A DNA stretch of 64,000 nucleotides from Streptomyces cyaneofuscatus (GCF_000718135.1 NZ_JOEM01000003.1:124001-188000), one strand, 5' to 3'. Counted from the first letter of the stretch, positions 24,901 to 34,119 are shown. The notes: generated by a model from the letters alone, not told the origin. A program made the numbers and translations.

Positions 24901-25812
24901 TCAGGCCGCTACGAGGTAGGAAAAGACCGATTCGAGGGACTCGTCGGACGGGGAGACGGTCAGCAGCCGGATGCCCTGTTCACGGGCGACCTTCGGCAGC
25001 AGTTCGGTGAACCGTCCGAAGTCGACGGCCTGGATCCGCAGGGCCTTCTCCGTCAGGTCGACCTCGATACCGGCCGTCGACGGGTCCGCGATGAGCGCGG
25101 CGGCCAGCGCCCGGTCGTCGCTGGAGCGGACCAGGTAGCGGTGCGGCCGGTCCGTCATCAGGCGGCGGATCTTGCGGAAGTCGCCGGAAGCGGCGTGCCG
25201 GCCCGCCACGATCACCTCGATGTGCGAGGCCAACTGCTCGACCTCTTCGAGGATGTGCGAGGAGAACAGGACCGTACGGCCCTCGGCCCCCATCCGCCGC
25301 AGCAGCTCCATCAGCTGCATCCGCTGCCGCGGGTCCATCCCGTTGAACGGCTCGTCGAGGAGCAGCACCGAGGGCTCGTGGACCAGCGCGGACGCCATCT
25401 TCACGCGCTGGCGCATGCCCTTGCTGTACGTGGAGATCTTGCGGTCCTGCGCGTACTCCATCTGGACCGTGGCCAGCGCCCGCTGCGCCTCCGCCCCGCC
25501 CAGGCCCTGGAGTTCGGCGTTGGCGACGACGAACTCCTTGCCGGTCAGGAAGTCGTACATCCCTTCCCGCTCCGGGACGATGCCGATCTTCGTGTAGACG
25601 CTCTCGTTGCGCCAGATCGGCTGCCCGTCGAGCGTGACCTTCCCCGTCGAGGGGGCGAGGAATCCGCCCATCATGTTGATGAGCGTGGACTTTCCGGCGC
25701 CGTTCGGGCCGAGCAGTCCGGTGACCCCGGGGCCCACCGTCATGGAGACGTCGTTGACGGCGACCACATTGCCGAACCAGCGGGAGGTGTGGTCGATCTC
25801 GATGGTGGTCAC
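24901..25812 (-). CDS. ABC transporter ATP-binding protein
   Basis: A 303-residue ATPase. Walker A GPNGAGKST (about residue 36), signature YSKGMRQRVKM, Walker B VLLLDEPFNGMDP and switch His in LFSSHILEE. The C-terminal 85 residues (DDRALAAALIADPS and after) form the regulatory extension common in drug or bacteriocin exporters of this class. GTG 25812 overlaps the stop of the upstream permease by four bases. Partner: permease 24151-24870. Confidence 0.92.
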   Translation of the reverse strand: MTTIEIDHTSRWFGNVVAVNDVSMTVGPGVTGLLGPNGAGKSTLINMMGGFLAPSTGKVTLDGQPIWRNESVYTKIGIVPEREGMYDFLTGKEFVVANAELQGLGGAEAQRALATVQMEYAQDRKISTYSKGMRQRVKMASALVHEPSVLLLDEPFNGMDPRQRMQLMELLRRMGAEGRTVLFSSHILEEVEQLASHIEVIVAGRHAASGDFRKIRRLMTDRPHRYLVRSSDDRALAAALIADPSTAGIEVDLTEKALRIQAVDFGRFTELLPKVAREQGIRLLTVSPSDESLESVFSYLVAA

Positions 25813-26717
25813 AGCCCGACCCTCCGGTAGCGGCGCATCAGGACGGCGTACGAGCCGGCGACGAGCGCGAGAACAACGAACAGGTAGACCACGCCCGTAC
25901 CGGCCCCCGGGCCTTCCCCTCCGGGGAAGGCGGAGGTGGCGCCGAGGAACGCGGTCTGTACGCCGTCGATCAGCGTGATCGGCGAGAAGAGGCCCAGCCA
26001 CTCAACGGCCCCGGGCGAACCGGTCTCCCAGGCGATGGCCTGGACCGTCGAGACGGCACCGTAGGAGATGGTCAGCACCGCGATGACCGCGGCGACGCCG
26101 AAGCCCCGGCGCGGGGTCAGGGCGGCCATCACCAGGCCGAGCCCGGCGAACAGCACGGACAGCAGCGCCACCGACACCAGCCCCTGGCCGAACCACTTGG
26201 TCTGGTCGACGAAGTCGAACTTCGCGAGCAGAGAACCCACATAGAGGATGAGCAGCGGCGCCCCGGTGAGGATGAAGAGCGCGGACGCGGTGGCGGCGAG
26301 CTTCGCCAGCACGTAGTCGGCGCGTTCGATCGGCCGCGAGAAGTACAGGGGGACGCTCTTGAAGCGGAGGTCCCTGGAGACCGCCTGCGGGGCCTGTGCG
26401 GCGATGAAGAGGCCGATGACCGCCTGCAGATAGATCGCGTACGACGTGTACTTGATGACGAGTTTGGTGGAGTCCGGCGTGACCATGGAGACGGCCACCA
26501 GGATCGCCGCGACCAGGGTCATCACGCCGAACAGCAGCATGGGCAGCACCTTGGACTTGGCGGAACGGCCGAGTCCGAAGGAGCCGCGCAGGGTCTGCGA
26601 GTAGAGCGAGCGGCGGGCGTAGGCCCGGCCGAGCCGCCTGCCGTCGTAGGAGCGGTAGCCGATGTTGTGGATCCGGGACGTGTCGCGCCCGGCCGCGGCC
26701 TTGGTCTCGGTGCTCAT
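25809..26717 (-). CDS. ABC transporter permease (ABC-2 type)
   Basis: A 302-residue membrane protein. An unusual 60-residue cytosolic N-terminus (RIHNIGYRSYDGRRLGRAYARRSLYSQTLRGSFGLGRS) precedes about six helices. SVPLYFSRPIERADYVLAKL is the ABC-2 coupling segment equivalent to that of the smaller permease. It overlaps genes on both sides by four bases (GTGA/ATGA type), so the four subunits are co-translated. It probably pairs with the ATPase 26714-27760. Confidence 0.88.
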   Translation of the reverse strand: MSTETKAAAGRDTSRIHNIGYRSYDGRRLGRAYARRSLYSQTLRGSFGLGRSAKSKVLPMLLFGVMTLVAAILVAVSMVTPDSTKLVIKYTSYAIYLQAVIGLFIAAQAPQAVSRDLRFKSVPLYFSRPIERADYVLAKLAATASALFILTGAPLLILYVGSLLAKFDFVDQTKWFGQGLVSVALLSVLFAGLGLVMAALTPRRGFGVAAVIAVLTISYGAVSTVQAIAWETGSPGAVEWLGLFSPITLIDGVQTAFLGATSAFPGGEGPGAGTGVVYLFVVLALVAGSYAVLMRRYRRVGL

Positions 26718-27760
26718 CGCGACCGCTCCCCTTCCTTCTGGTACGGCCCCGGCGTGGCGGCCTGCTGTACGGCACCGGCGGCGGGGGCCGGGACGGTGTG
26801 CGCGGCGCCCTGTTCCGTACGGAAGACCTCGGCGATGTGGTGGCGGCGCTGCTCCATGCGGACGAGGCCGAGCCCGAGCCCGGCGACGCTGTCGCGGACC
26901 AGGTCGTACGTCTCCTCGCCGGTGGCCTCGACCAGCAGGATGTGGCCCGCGCCCGGCAGCCCTTCCGCGTCGAGACCGTCCTGGCCGACCAGCGCGACGC
27001 CGGCCTTCGTGAGGACCTGGCGCAGGGCGTCGGTGCCGTCGGGGTGGGTGTCGCTGTCGGTCACCTCGACCGCGAGGGTGGTGGTGATCTGGGTGAAGTC
27101 GCTGGTGGAGCTGGAGCGCAGGAGGGCTCCGCCGTCGATCACGACGACGTGGTCGCAGGTGCGTTCCAGCTCGCCCAGGAGGTGCGAGGTGACCAGGACG
27201 GAGATGCCGAAGTCGGTGTGGATGCGGCGGATCAGGCCGAGCATCTCATCGCGGCCGACCGGGTCGAGGCCGTTGGTCGGCTCGTCGAGGAGGACCAGCT
27301 GGGGGTCGTGGACCAGGGCCTGGGCCAGCTTCACCCGCTGCTTCATGCCGGTCGAGTAGCCGCCGATGGGGCGGTAGCGCTCCTCGTAGAGGCCGACGTG
27401 GCGCAGGGTGTCCGCCGTGCGCTCACGGGCCGCGGTCGGCGGCAGCCCCGACATGCGGGCCATGTGGACGACGAATTCGGTGGCCGACACATCGGGCGGG
27501 AGGCAGTCGTGCTCCGGCATGTACCCCACCCGCTCCCGGATGGCGGCACCGCTGGTCGCCACATCGAGCCCGAGCACCGCGGCCCGGCCTTCGGTGGCGG
27601 GGGAGAGACCAAGAAGGATCTTGATCAGCGTGGACTTGCCGGCTCCGTTGGAACCCACCAGACCGGTCACACCTGGTCCGATGTCCAACGTGAGCCGGTC
27701 GAGCGCGGTCACCCGGGGGAACCGCTTGCTCAGGGCTTCGGTAGCGATAACGGCAGTCAC
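26714..27760 (-). CDS. ABC transporter ATP-binding protein
   Basis: A 348-residue ATPase and the first gene of the operon. Walker A GSNGAGKST, signature YSTGMKQRVKL, Walker B LVLLDEPTNGLDP and TSHLL with the switch His. An ATP-lid extension of about 110 residues ends in a disordered tail. GTG 27760 is chosen because ATP-binding homology begins there; there is no Shine-Dalgarno, and TACCGT seven bases upstream would suit as a -10, so the transcript may be leaderless. Together the operon encodes two ATPase/permease pairs, perhaps one heteromeric exporter. Confidence 0.9.
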   Translation of the reverse strand: MTAVIATEALSKRFPRVTALDRLTLDIGPGVTGLVGSNGAGKSTLIKILLGLSPATEGRAAVLGLDVATSGAAIRERVGYMPEHDCLPPDVSATEFVVHMARMSGLPPTAARERTADTLRHVGLYEERYRPIGGYSTGMKQRVKLAQALVHDPQLVLLDEPTNGLDPVGRDEMLGLIRRIHTDFGISVLVTSHLLGELERTCDHVVVIDGGALLRSSSTSDFTQITTTLAVEVTDSDTHPDGTDALRQVLTKAGVALVGQDGLDAEGLPGAGHILLVEATGEETYDLVRDSVAGLGLGLVRMEQRRHHIAEVFRTEQGAAHTVPAPAAGAVQQAATPGPYQKEGERSR

Positions 27761-27911
27761 GGATATGACGGTAGTGGCGCGGGCCACAGGGATCGTCAGC
27801 CCTGACGGCTGGATCGGCATCAGACTCCAGACGTACGGCCCCGTAGGGGGACCCCGCGGAGGAGGATTTCCGGGCTGCGTCGTCGACCCTGTCCGTCGAC
27901 CCTGCCCGGAG

Positions 27912-27920
27912 TTGTCCACA
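27912..27920 (+). other. Single DnaA box
   Basis: TTGTCCACA, the preferred Streptomyces DnaA box, in the 259-base spacer between the divergent ABC operon and the M24-like gene. A lone box may be chance. No gene is visible in the spacer. Confidence 0.45.
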
Positions 27921-28019
27921 GGCCCGTGCACACCCCTTGACGTAGCCGCTGGACATTGTCACATTCATCAGTGTCACGTTACGGGCACGTACCGCACACG
28001 GCAGGGAACGGACGGTGGC

Positions 28020-28880
28020 ATGACCGGCATGACCTCGGCAGTGCAGAACGAAATCTCCCCGGAACTGCGAGGGTTCAGGGAAGTGCAGCGCCTCGCCTAC
28101 GCCTGCGCCGAGGCTGTCGCCGGTCAGTTCAGATCAGGGGTGACCGAGCGCGAGGCGGCCCGGATGCAGCGGGTGTGGCTGCGGGAGCGGGGCGTGCGGG
28201 ACTGGTTCCACCTGCCCTTCGCCTGGTTCGGCGACCGGACGGCGTTCGCCGGGTTCAAGGTGCCGCTCCAGTTCTTCCCGACCGACCGGAAGCTGGAGCC
28301 GGGCATGCCGTTCATCCTGGACATGGCTCCGGTCTACAAGGGCTACACCGCCGACGTCGGTTACTCGGGCTGTCTCGGCCTCAACCCGCTCCACGACAAG
28401 CTCCTTGCCGACCTGGAGGCGCACCGCGAGCTGATCCTGCGGGAGGTGCGGGAGCGCCGTTCGCTGCGCGAGATCTATGAGGACGTCGAACGCCTCATGA
28501 CCGCCCAGGGATACGCCAACAGGCACCGGGCGTACCCCTTCGGCGTGATCGCGCACAAGGTGGACCGCGTCGCCGAACGGCGTTGGTCCCCCAGTGTGTT
28601 CGGGTTCGGCACGCAGTCCCTCAAGGGGCTGGTGAGCGACGCGGTGCACGGCCACCGGGACGGCTGGTCGCCGCTGTGGAGTCCGTACCGCTTCTCCGAC
28701 CATCCCCCGCAGCCCGGTCTGTGGGCGGTCGAACCCCACCTCGGATTCCGGGGTACGGGCGCGAAGTTCGAGGAGATCCTGGTCGTCACCGACTCCGAGG
28801 ACCCCGAGCAGAGCGCTTTCTGGCTGGACGACGATCTGCCGCATGTGCGGCGCTGGGCCGAGGAGAAGGTGGCGGCGTGA
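28020..28880 (+). CDS. M24 (pita-bread) family metallopeptidase-like protein
   Basis: A 286-residue protein with the creatinase/methionine aminopeptidase fold but without the N-terminal domain of Pro-peptidases. Metal ligands are present: Asp in FILDMAPVYKG, Asp in YTADVGYSG, His in FGVIAHKVD, Glu in LWAVEPHLG and Glu in AKFEEILVV. Substrate is unknown; members include peptidases and creatinase-type C-N hydrolases. The stop overlaps the next gene by four bases, making the first gene of a three-gene operon with a hydrolase/dehydrogenase fusion and a MerR regulator. ATG 28029 is an alternative start. Confidence 0.8.
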   Translation: MTGMTSAVQNEISPELRGFREVQRLAYACAEAVAGQFRSGVTEREAARMQRVWLRERGVRDWFHLPFAWFGDRTAFAGFKVPLQFFPTDRKLEPGMPFILDMAPVYKGYTADVGYSGCLGLNPLHDKLLADLEAHRELILREVRERRSLREIYEDVERLMTAQGYANRHRAYPFGVIAHKVDRVAERRWSPSVFGFGTQSLKGLVSDAVHGHRDGWSPLWSPYRFSDHPPQPGLWAVEPHLGFRGTGAKFEEILVVTDSEDPEQSAFWLDDDLPHVRRWAEEKVAA

Positions 28881-30649
28881 ATCTGCCGGGAGCGCGTGAG
28901 CGCCGGGTGCGTACGGGTGGCGTGGAGCTGTGCGTCGCCGAGCTGGGGGACGGGGACCGGCCGACGGTGGTGCTGGTCCACGGGTATCCGGACAGCAAGG
29001 AGGTCTGGTCCGAGGTCGCCGTGCGGCTGGCCGAGGAGTGGCATGTCGTGCTCTACGACGTCCGGGGCCACGGCAGGTCGACGGCGCCCAAGCCGCTGCG
29101 GGGCGGCTTCACACTGGAGAAGCTGACCGACGACTTCCTCGCGGTGATCGACGCGGTCAGCCCGGACCGGCCGGTCCATGTGGTGGGGCACGACTGGGGG
29201 TCCGTGCAGTCCTGGGAGTTCGTCACGGTCGGCCGGACCGAGGGCCGGATCGCTTCCTTCACCTCGATGTCGGGGCCGTCCCTGGACCACTTCGGGCACT
29301 GGATCAAGCAGCGGATGACCCGGCCCACCCCGCGCCGGGTCGGTCAACTGCTCGGCCAGGGCGCCAAGTCCTGGTACGTGTACATGCTCCATACGCCGGT
29401 GCTGCCGGAGCTGGCCTGGCGCGGCCCCCTCGGCAAGCGGTGGCCCGGGATCCTCCAGCGGCTGGAGAAGGTGCCCGCGGGCGACTACCCGACCGCCTCG
29501 CTGCCCGACGACGCCGCCCACGGGGCCTGGCTCTACCGGGACAACGTCCGCGCCCGGCTGGGCAGGCCGCGCGCCGACGCCTACGCCCACGCACCGGTCC
29601 AGCTGATCACGCCGACCGGCGACTCCTTCCTCTCCGAGCGGCTCTACGACGACCTGGAGCAGTGGGTCCCCCTTCTGGTACGCCGGTCGCTGCCGGCCAA
29701 GCACTGGGTGCCGCGCACCCGGCCCGACCAGCTGGCCGCGTGGATCGGGGAGTTCGCCGCCGCCCATGAGGCGGGCGGCCAGGAGGGGACGCCGGTCCAG
29801 CAGCCGGCGGCGCAGGGGCGGTACGCGGAGCGGTTCGGCGGTCAGCTGGTCCTGGTGACGGGCGCCGCCTCCGGGATCGGGCGGGCCACGGCCTTCGCGT
29901 TCGCCGAGGCGGGCGCCCGCGTGGTGGCCGTCGACCTCGACGCGGAGGGGGCCGCCAGGACGGCGGAGCTGGCCCGGCTGGTCGGGGCTCCGGCGGCCTG
30001 GGGCGAGGCGGTCGACGTCAGCGACGAGGCGGCGGTGGAGAAGCTCGCCGCCAAGGTCGCCGCCGAGTACGGCACCGTCGACGTCCTGGTCAACAACGCC
30101 GGGATCGGCCTCTCCGGCTCCTTCCTGGAGACCACGAGCGAGGAGTGGAAGAGGGTCCTCGACGTCAATCTCTGGGGCGTCATCCACGGCTGCCGGATCT
30201 TCGGCAAGCAGATGGCCGAACGGGGCCAGGGCGGCCACATCGTCAACACCGCATCGGCCGCCGCCTTTCAACCCTCCCGGGCCCTGCCCGCGTACAGCAC
30301 GTCGAAGGCGGCCGTGCTGATGCTCAGCGAGTGCCTGCGGGCCGAGCTGGCGGAGAAGTCGATCGGGGTCAGCGCCATCTGCCCCGGCATCGTCAACACC
30401 AACATCACCGCCACCTCCCGTTTCGCCGGGACCGACGCGGAGGAGGAGCAGCGGCTGCGGAAGCGGGCCACCCGGCTCTACGGGCGGCGCAACTATCCGC
30501 CCGAGAAGGTCGCCGACGCGATCCTGGACGCGGTCGTACGCAACCGGGCCGTGGTGCCGGTGACTCCCGAGGCGCGCGGTGCCCGGTTGCTCTCCCGGGT
30601 CAGCCCCGGTGCGCTGCGACGGCTCGCCCGGCTGAAGCCGCCGCTGTGA
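28877..30649 (+). CDS. Alpha/beta hydrolase-short-chain dehydrogenase fusion
   Basis: A 590-residue two-domain enzyme. Residues 1-295 are an alpha/beta hydrolase of epoxide-hydrolase type: oxyanion HGYPDSKEVW, nucleophile Asp in VGHDWGS and late His in AKHWVP. Residues about 315-590 are an SDR: TGAASGIGRA cofactor motif, NNAGIG, catalytic Ser in NTASAAA and YSTSK (Tyr-x3-Lys). The arrangement suggests ring or ester opening followed by oxidation of the alcohol, but the substrate is unknown. GTG 28877 overlaps the M24 gene, and its own stop overlaps the MerR start. Confidence 0.9.
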   Translation: MNLPGARERRVRTGGVELCVAELGDGDRPTVVLVHGYPDSKEVWSEVAVRLAEEWHVVLYDVRGHGRSTAPKPLRGGFTLEKLTDDFLAVIDAVSPDRPVHVVGHDWGSVQSWEFVTVGRTEGRIASFTSMSGPSLDHFGHWIKQRMTRPTPRRVGQLLGQGAKSWYVYMLHTPVLPELAWRGPLGKRWPGILQRLEKVPAGDYPTASLPDDAAHGAWLYRDNVRARLGRPRADAYAHAPVQLITPTGDSFLSERLYDDLEQWVPLLVRRSLPAKHWVPRTRPDQLAAWIGEFAAAHEAGGQEGTPVQQPAAQGRYAERFGGQLVLVTGAASGIGRATAFAFAEAGARVVAVDLDAEGAARTAELARLVGAPAAWGEAVDVSDEAAVEKLAAKVAAEYGTVDVLVNNAGIGLSGSFLETTSEEWKRVLDVNLWGVIHGCRIFGKQMAERGQGGHIVNTASAAAFQPSRALPAYSTSKAAVLMLSECLRAELAEKSIGVSAICPGIVNTNITATSRFAGTDAEEEQRLRKRATRLYGRRNYPPEKVADAILDAVVRNRAVVPVTPEARGARLLSRVSPGALRRLARLKPPL

Positions 30650-31635
30650 GCGGGCGCGAGACGGGCGCGGGCTCCGGACCGGAGCTCGCGGCGGCGGGGG
30701 GCCGGAGCGCCACCGAGTACCGGATCGAGGACCTCGCCCACGCCAGCGGGGCGACGGTGCGCACGATCAGGGCGTACCAGGACCGGGGGCTGCTGCCGAC
30801 GCCCGAGCGGCGCGGGCGGGCCAATGTGTACGGGGAGGCGCATCTGGCCCGGCTCCTCCAGATCGCGGACCTGCTGGAGCGCGGCTACACCCTGGCCAGC
30901 ATCAAGGAGTTGCTGGAGGCGTGGGACGCGGGGCGGGGGCTGGGCGGGGTGCTCGGCCTGGTCGCCGAGGTGCACGGGCCCTGGACCGACGAGGAGGCCG
31001 ACCGGATCACCCGCGAGGAGCTGGACGCGAGGTTCGGCGGCTCGCAGGACGACGAGGCGATCGCCGAGGCGGTGGAACTCGGGGTGCTGGAGCGCGTCCC
31101 GGGCAAGCCCGACGAGTTCCTCGTACCGAGCCCGCAAGAGCTGGCGGTGGCCGTCGAGTTGCACGCGGCCGGTGTCCCCCTGCTCGCGATCTCCGGGCAT
31201 CTCAAGGAACTTCGCGGCCAGGTCGAGCACATAGCCTCCCGTTTCCTCGAGTTCACCACCGAGCACGTCTTCGCCCGCTATCTCGGACACCGGCCGCCCA
31301 CCGACTCCGACGCGGCCGAGGCGGCGTCGATGGTGCGCCGGCTGCGGCCGCTCGCGCAGCAGACGGTGGACGCCGAACTGGCGCGCGCGATGCGGATGTT
31401 CGCCACCCGGCACCTTCATCACCACCTCGGCTCGCCGGAGAGCGCCATCGAGGGGAGCGAGACCCGCCCGGTGCTGCTGCCGGCGAGGACAACGCAGGCC
31501 GTGCAGGATCTTGTTGGCGCCGACCAGGTGGCGGCCTTCGTCGCCGCGGCTGCCGAACGGGAGGTGCAGGCGCGCACATTGGACATTCTTGCCTCATCTC
31601 ACTCAATAGCCAATAAAGTTGACGAAAAGGGTTAA
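30646..31635 (+). CDS. MerR family transcriptional regulator
   Basis: A 329-residue regulator. A flexible 22-residue start is followed by the MerR winged helix (YRIEDLAHASGATVRTIRAYQDRGLLPTPERRGRANVYG, then HLARLLQIADLLERGYTL). The long C-terminal region (about 110-329) is an uncharacterised effector domain; the HHH of ATRHLHHHLGS might bind metal or be incidental. GTG 30646 overlaps the stop of the fusion enzyme, so it is co-expressed with the operon it probably controls. At 329 residues it is much longer than metal-sensing MerR proteins. Confidence 0.88.
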   Translation: MSGRETGAGSGPELAAAGGRSATEYRIEDLAHASGATVRTIRAYQDRGLLPTPERRGRANVYGEAHLARLLQIADLLERGYTLASIKELLEAWDAGRGLGGVLGLVAEVHGPWTDEEADRITREELDARFGGSQDDEAIAEAVELGVLERVPGKPDEFLVPSPQELAVAVELHAAGVPLLAISGHLKELRGQVEHIASRFLEFTTEHVFARYLGHRPPTDSDAAEAASMVRRLRPLAQQTVDAELARAMRMFATRHLHHHLGSPESAIEGSETRPVLLPARTTQAVQDLVGADQVAAFVAAAAEREVQARTLDILASSHSIANKVDEKG

Positions 31636-31647
31636 ACGGTAAGCCCG

Positions 31648-31701
31648 TTGTCCACAGAACCGTCAAATAGCCTGTGGATAACTAGAGTTGGCTGTGGATC
31701 A
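31648..31701. other. Second DnaA-box group, upstream of kptA
   Basis: Within 54 bases: TTGTCCACA (31648-31656, plus), TTATCCACA (31673-31681, minus) and TGATCCACA (31693-31701, minus). Two are perfect or preferred boxes. They fill much of the 148-base spacer between the MerR gene and kptA. Confidence 0.65.
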
Positions 31702-31783
31702 AACATGGGTGCGGAGAAAGACGAAAAGAATCCTGTAAGAAATCCGGATGCAGCGATGAACGGCCCACGGGCACTCTGGCAGG

Positions 31784-32326
31784 ATGGACGAACGCCGCAC
31801 CGTCAAGGTGTCCAAGTACCTCTCGAAGCATCTGCGCCATGAGCCGGAGCGCATCGGCATCACCCTCGACGACAACGGCTGGGTGGACGTGGAGACGCTG
31901 CTGGGCGCGGCGGCCCGGCACGGTTTCGCCATCACCCGCGCCGAGCTCGACCATGTGGTCGCCGCCAACGACAAGCGCCGCTTCACGGTGGACGGCGGCC
32001 GCATCCGGGCCAACCAGGGCCACACCGTCACCGTGGACCTGGACCTGCCGCCCGCGGAGCCGCCGGCGTACCTCTACCACGGCACGGTGGCCCGGGTGCT
32101 GGACGCGATCCGGGCCGAGGGCCTGCGCCCCATGGCCCGCCACCACGTCCACCTCTCCCCCGACCGCGAGACGGCCACCCGGGTCGGCGCCCGGCGCGGC
32201 CGCCCCCTGCTCCTCACCGTGGACGCGGGCGCCATGCACCGCGCCGGCCATGTGTTCCGGGTCAGCGCCAACGGGGTCTGGCTCGCCGACGCCGTGCCGC
32301 CGGAGTTCCTGCTGCTCAGGGAGTGA
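31784..32326 (+). CDS. kptA: RNA 2'-phosphotransferase (Tpt1/KptA)
   Basis: A 180-residue enzyme that transfers an RNA 2'-phosphate to NAD+. Conserved segments are VKVSKYLSKHLRHEP (Arg-His pair), RRFTVDGGRIRANQGHT, YLYHGT (NAD-binding His) and HHVHLSPD. ATG 31784 fits family length. Bacteria lack the tRNA ligase that makes the substrate in yeast, so the bacterial role is uncertain (perhaps RNA or nucleotide 2'-phosphate removal, or ADP-ribosylation). The DnaA boxes lie just upstream. Confidence 0.95.
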   Translation: MDERRTVKVSKYLSKHLRHEPERIGITLDDNGWVDVETLLGAAARHGFAITRAELDHVVAANDKRRFTVDGGRIRANQGHTVTVDLDLPPAEPPAYLYHGTVARVLDAIRAEGLRPMARHHVHLSPDRETATRVGARRGRPLLLTVDAGAMHRAGHVFRVSANGVWLADAVPPEFLLLRE

Positions 32327-32339
32327 GGCCTCCCGGCCG

Positions 32340-33236
32340 TCAGGCCAGCTGGGCGGGCGCCTCCGTCGCGATGCGCTCGTAGACCGCCGGATCGATGTCG
32401 AAGTCGGAGTCCGGGATCGGGGCGTGGACGGCGATCTCGGTGAAGCCGAGCTCGCCGTGGCGGCCCGCGAAGTCGACGAAGGCGTCCACCGACTGCATCG
32501 GGGCGTTGCGGTCGGGCGTGAACCCGGTGAGCAGGATCCGGTCCAGCTCCGAGGCGTCCCGGCCGACCTCCTCACAGGCGGCGGCGAGCTTCTTGCTCTG
32601 CTCCCGGAGGGCCTCCACCGACTGCTCGGGAGTGCCGGTCTCGTACAGCTTCGGGTCGCCGGTGGTGACCCACGCCTGCCCGTACCTGGCGGCCAGCTTC
32701 AGACCGCGCGGCCCGGTAGCGGCGACCGCGAAGGGCAGCCGGGGGCGCTGGACGCAGCCCGGGATGTTGCGGGCCTCCAGGGCGGAGTAGTACGTCCCCT
32801 GCTGGGTCACCGCGTCCTCGGTGAGCAGGCGGTCCAGGAGCGGAACGAACTCGCCGAACCGGTCGGCCCGCTCCCTCGGGGTCCACGCCTCCTGCCCCAG
32901 CGCGGTGGCGTCGAACCCGCTGCCCCCGGCACCGACTCCGAGGGTGATCCGGCCACCGGAGATGTCGTCCAGGGAGATCAGCTCCTTGGCCAGCGTCACG
33001 GGGTGGCGGAAGTTCGGCGAGGTGACCAGCGTGCCGAGGCGCATCCGCCGGGTGGCGGTCGCGGCGGCGGTGAGCGTGGGGAGCGCACCGAACCACGTCC
33101 GGTCCCGGAAGGACCGCCATGAGAGGTGGTCGTAGGTGTAGGCGGTGTGGAAACCCAGCTCCTCGGCGTGCACCCACGCGTCGCGGCCCCCTTCGTGCCA
33201 GCGGTCGATCGGCAGGATCACAGTGCTCAGTCGCAT
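32340..33236 (-). CDS. LLM-class (F420-dependent) oxidoreductase
   Basis: A 298-residue luciferase-like TIM barrel (MRLSTVILPIDRW start, YDHLSW, RMRLGTLVTSPNFRHPVTLAKELISLDDISGGRITLGVGAGG). SPNFRHP and the GVGAGG segment are typical of actinobacterial coenzyme F420-dependent enzymes; FMN use cannot be excluded. Cytosolic. It ends 14 bases from the convergent kptA stop and is probably co-transcribed with the DUF72 gene whose stop lies ten bases before its start. Substrate unknown. Confidence 0.85.
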   Translation of the reverse strand: MRLSTVILPIDRWHEGGRDAWVHAEELGFHTAYTYDHLSWRSFRDRTWFGALPTLTAAATATRRMRLGTLVTSPNFRHPVTLAKELISLDDISGGRITLGVGAGGSGFDATALGQEAWTPRERADRFGEFVPLLDRLLTEDAVTQQGTYYSALEARNIPGCVQRPRLPFAVAATGPRGLKLAARYGQAWVTTGDPKLYETGTPEQSVEALREQSKKLAAACEEVGRDASELDRILLTGFTPDRNAPMQSVDAFVDFAGRHGELGFTEIAVHAPIPDSDFDIDPAVYERIATEAPAQLA

Positions 33237-33246
33237 GAGGACGACC

Positions 33247-34119
33247 CTACGAGAAGCCGAGGAGGTGGCGCATCGCCTCCGCCGCCCGGACTGCGGCGTC
33301 ACCGCAGCAGTTGTTGAACAGCACGTGGACCTCCCGCGCCTGCTCGGCCGCCGCGCGGATGCGCGGTACCCACTCGGTGAGTTCCTCCGGCGTGTAGGTG
33401 TGCCGGAACCGCTCCTCCTTGGTGCCGGTTCCCCAGGCGGTGCTGCGGCCGTGGAACCGCACCAGCGCGAGCGCCGGGGTGGTGACCCGCACGAGCGGTG
33501 GTACGGAGGTGGGCAGCGTCTGCACCATGTCCACGGCCACGGCGGTCGCGTCCAGCTCCGTCAGCAGCGCGGTCGTCGCGTCGAGGTGCTCCTCGCGCCA
33601 CCAGTCCGGATGCCGGAACTCCATGGCCACCGGCCAGCCCGCCGCGCGCTCGCGGCACCGGCGCAGGAACTCCACCGCCGGCCGGCCCGGCCGGAGCCCG
33701 GGCGGGAACTGGAACACCAGCGTCCCCAGCCGGCCGGAGGCCCGCAGCGGTTCGAGGGCCGCGCTGTACCGGTCCCAGACCTCGTCGAGGAGCCCGGGAT
33801 CCACAGCATCCCGACCCGCCCCCCGTACGAGGGCCGGCCGCAGGTCGGCGGGGAGCGCCTGGGGCCGGGTCGGATGTCCGGTGAGCAGGGAGAACGCCTT
33901 CACGTCGAACCGGAAGACCGCAGGCGTGCGGTCCGCCCACAGCAGACTGTTGCGGGTGGAAGGCAGTCCGTAATAGGTGGAGTCCACCTCTGCCACGGGG
34001 AACTGCTCCGCGTAGTGGCGCAGTCTGCCTTCGGCATCGCGTCGGCCCGGCGGATACCAGCCGCCGGCCACCAGCGCCTTGTCCGTCCACGAACAGGTTC
34101 CGACCCGGATCTCTCCCAT
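33247..34119 (-). CDS. DUF72 family protein (YecE-like)
   Basis: A 290-residue TIM-barrel protein of unknown biochemical function. Family markers are GEIRVGTCSWTDK, VDSTYYGLPS, FRFDVKAFSLLTG, VFQFPPG, FRHPDWW and RFHGRS, with HVLFNNCCGDAAVRAA near the C-terminus. ATG 34119 is chosen because the family starts two residues before the conserved RVGTSSW-like segment. It is followed closely by the LLM gene. Confidence 0.9.
   Translation of the reverse strand: MGEIRVGTCSWTDKALVAGGWYPPGRRDAEGRLRHYAEQFPVAEVDSTYYGLPSTRNSLLWADRTPAVFRFDVKAFSLLTGHPTRPQALPADLRPALVRGAGRDAVDPGLLDEVWDRYSAALEPLRASGRLGTLVFQFPPGLRPGRPAVEFLRRCRERAAGWPVAMEFRHPDWWREEHLDATTALLTELDATAVAVDMVQTLPTSVPPLVRVTTPALALVRFHGRSTAWGTGTKEERFRHTYTPEELTEWVPRIRAAAEQAREVHVLFNNCCGDAAVRAAEAMRHLLGFS

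Noticed and set aside
28475..30271. 598-codon leftward frame opposite the hydrolase/SDR fusion
   Set aside because: Composition typical of a high-GC mirror frame; the plus-strand reading has clear catalytic motifs and interlocked neighbours.
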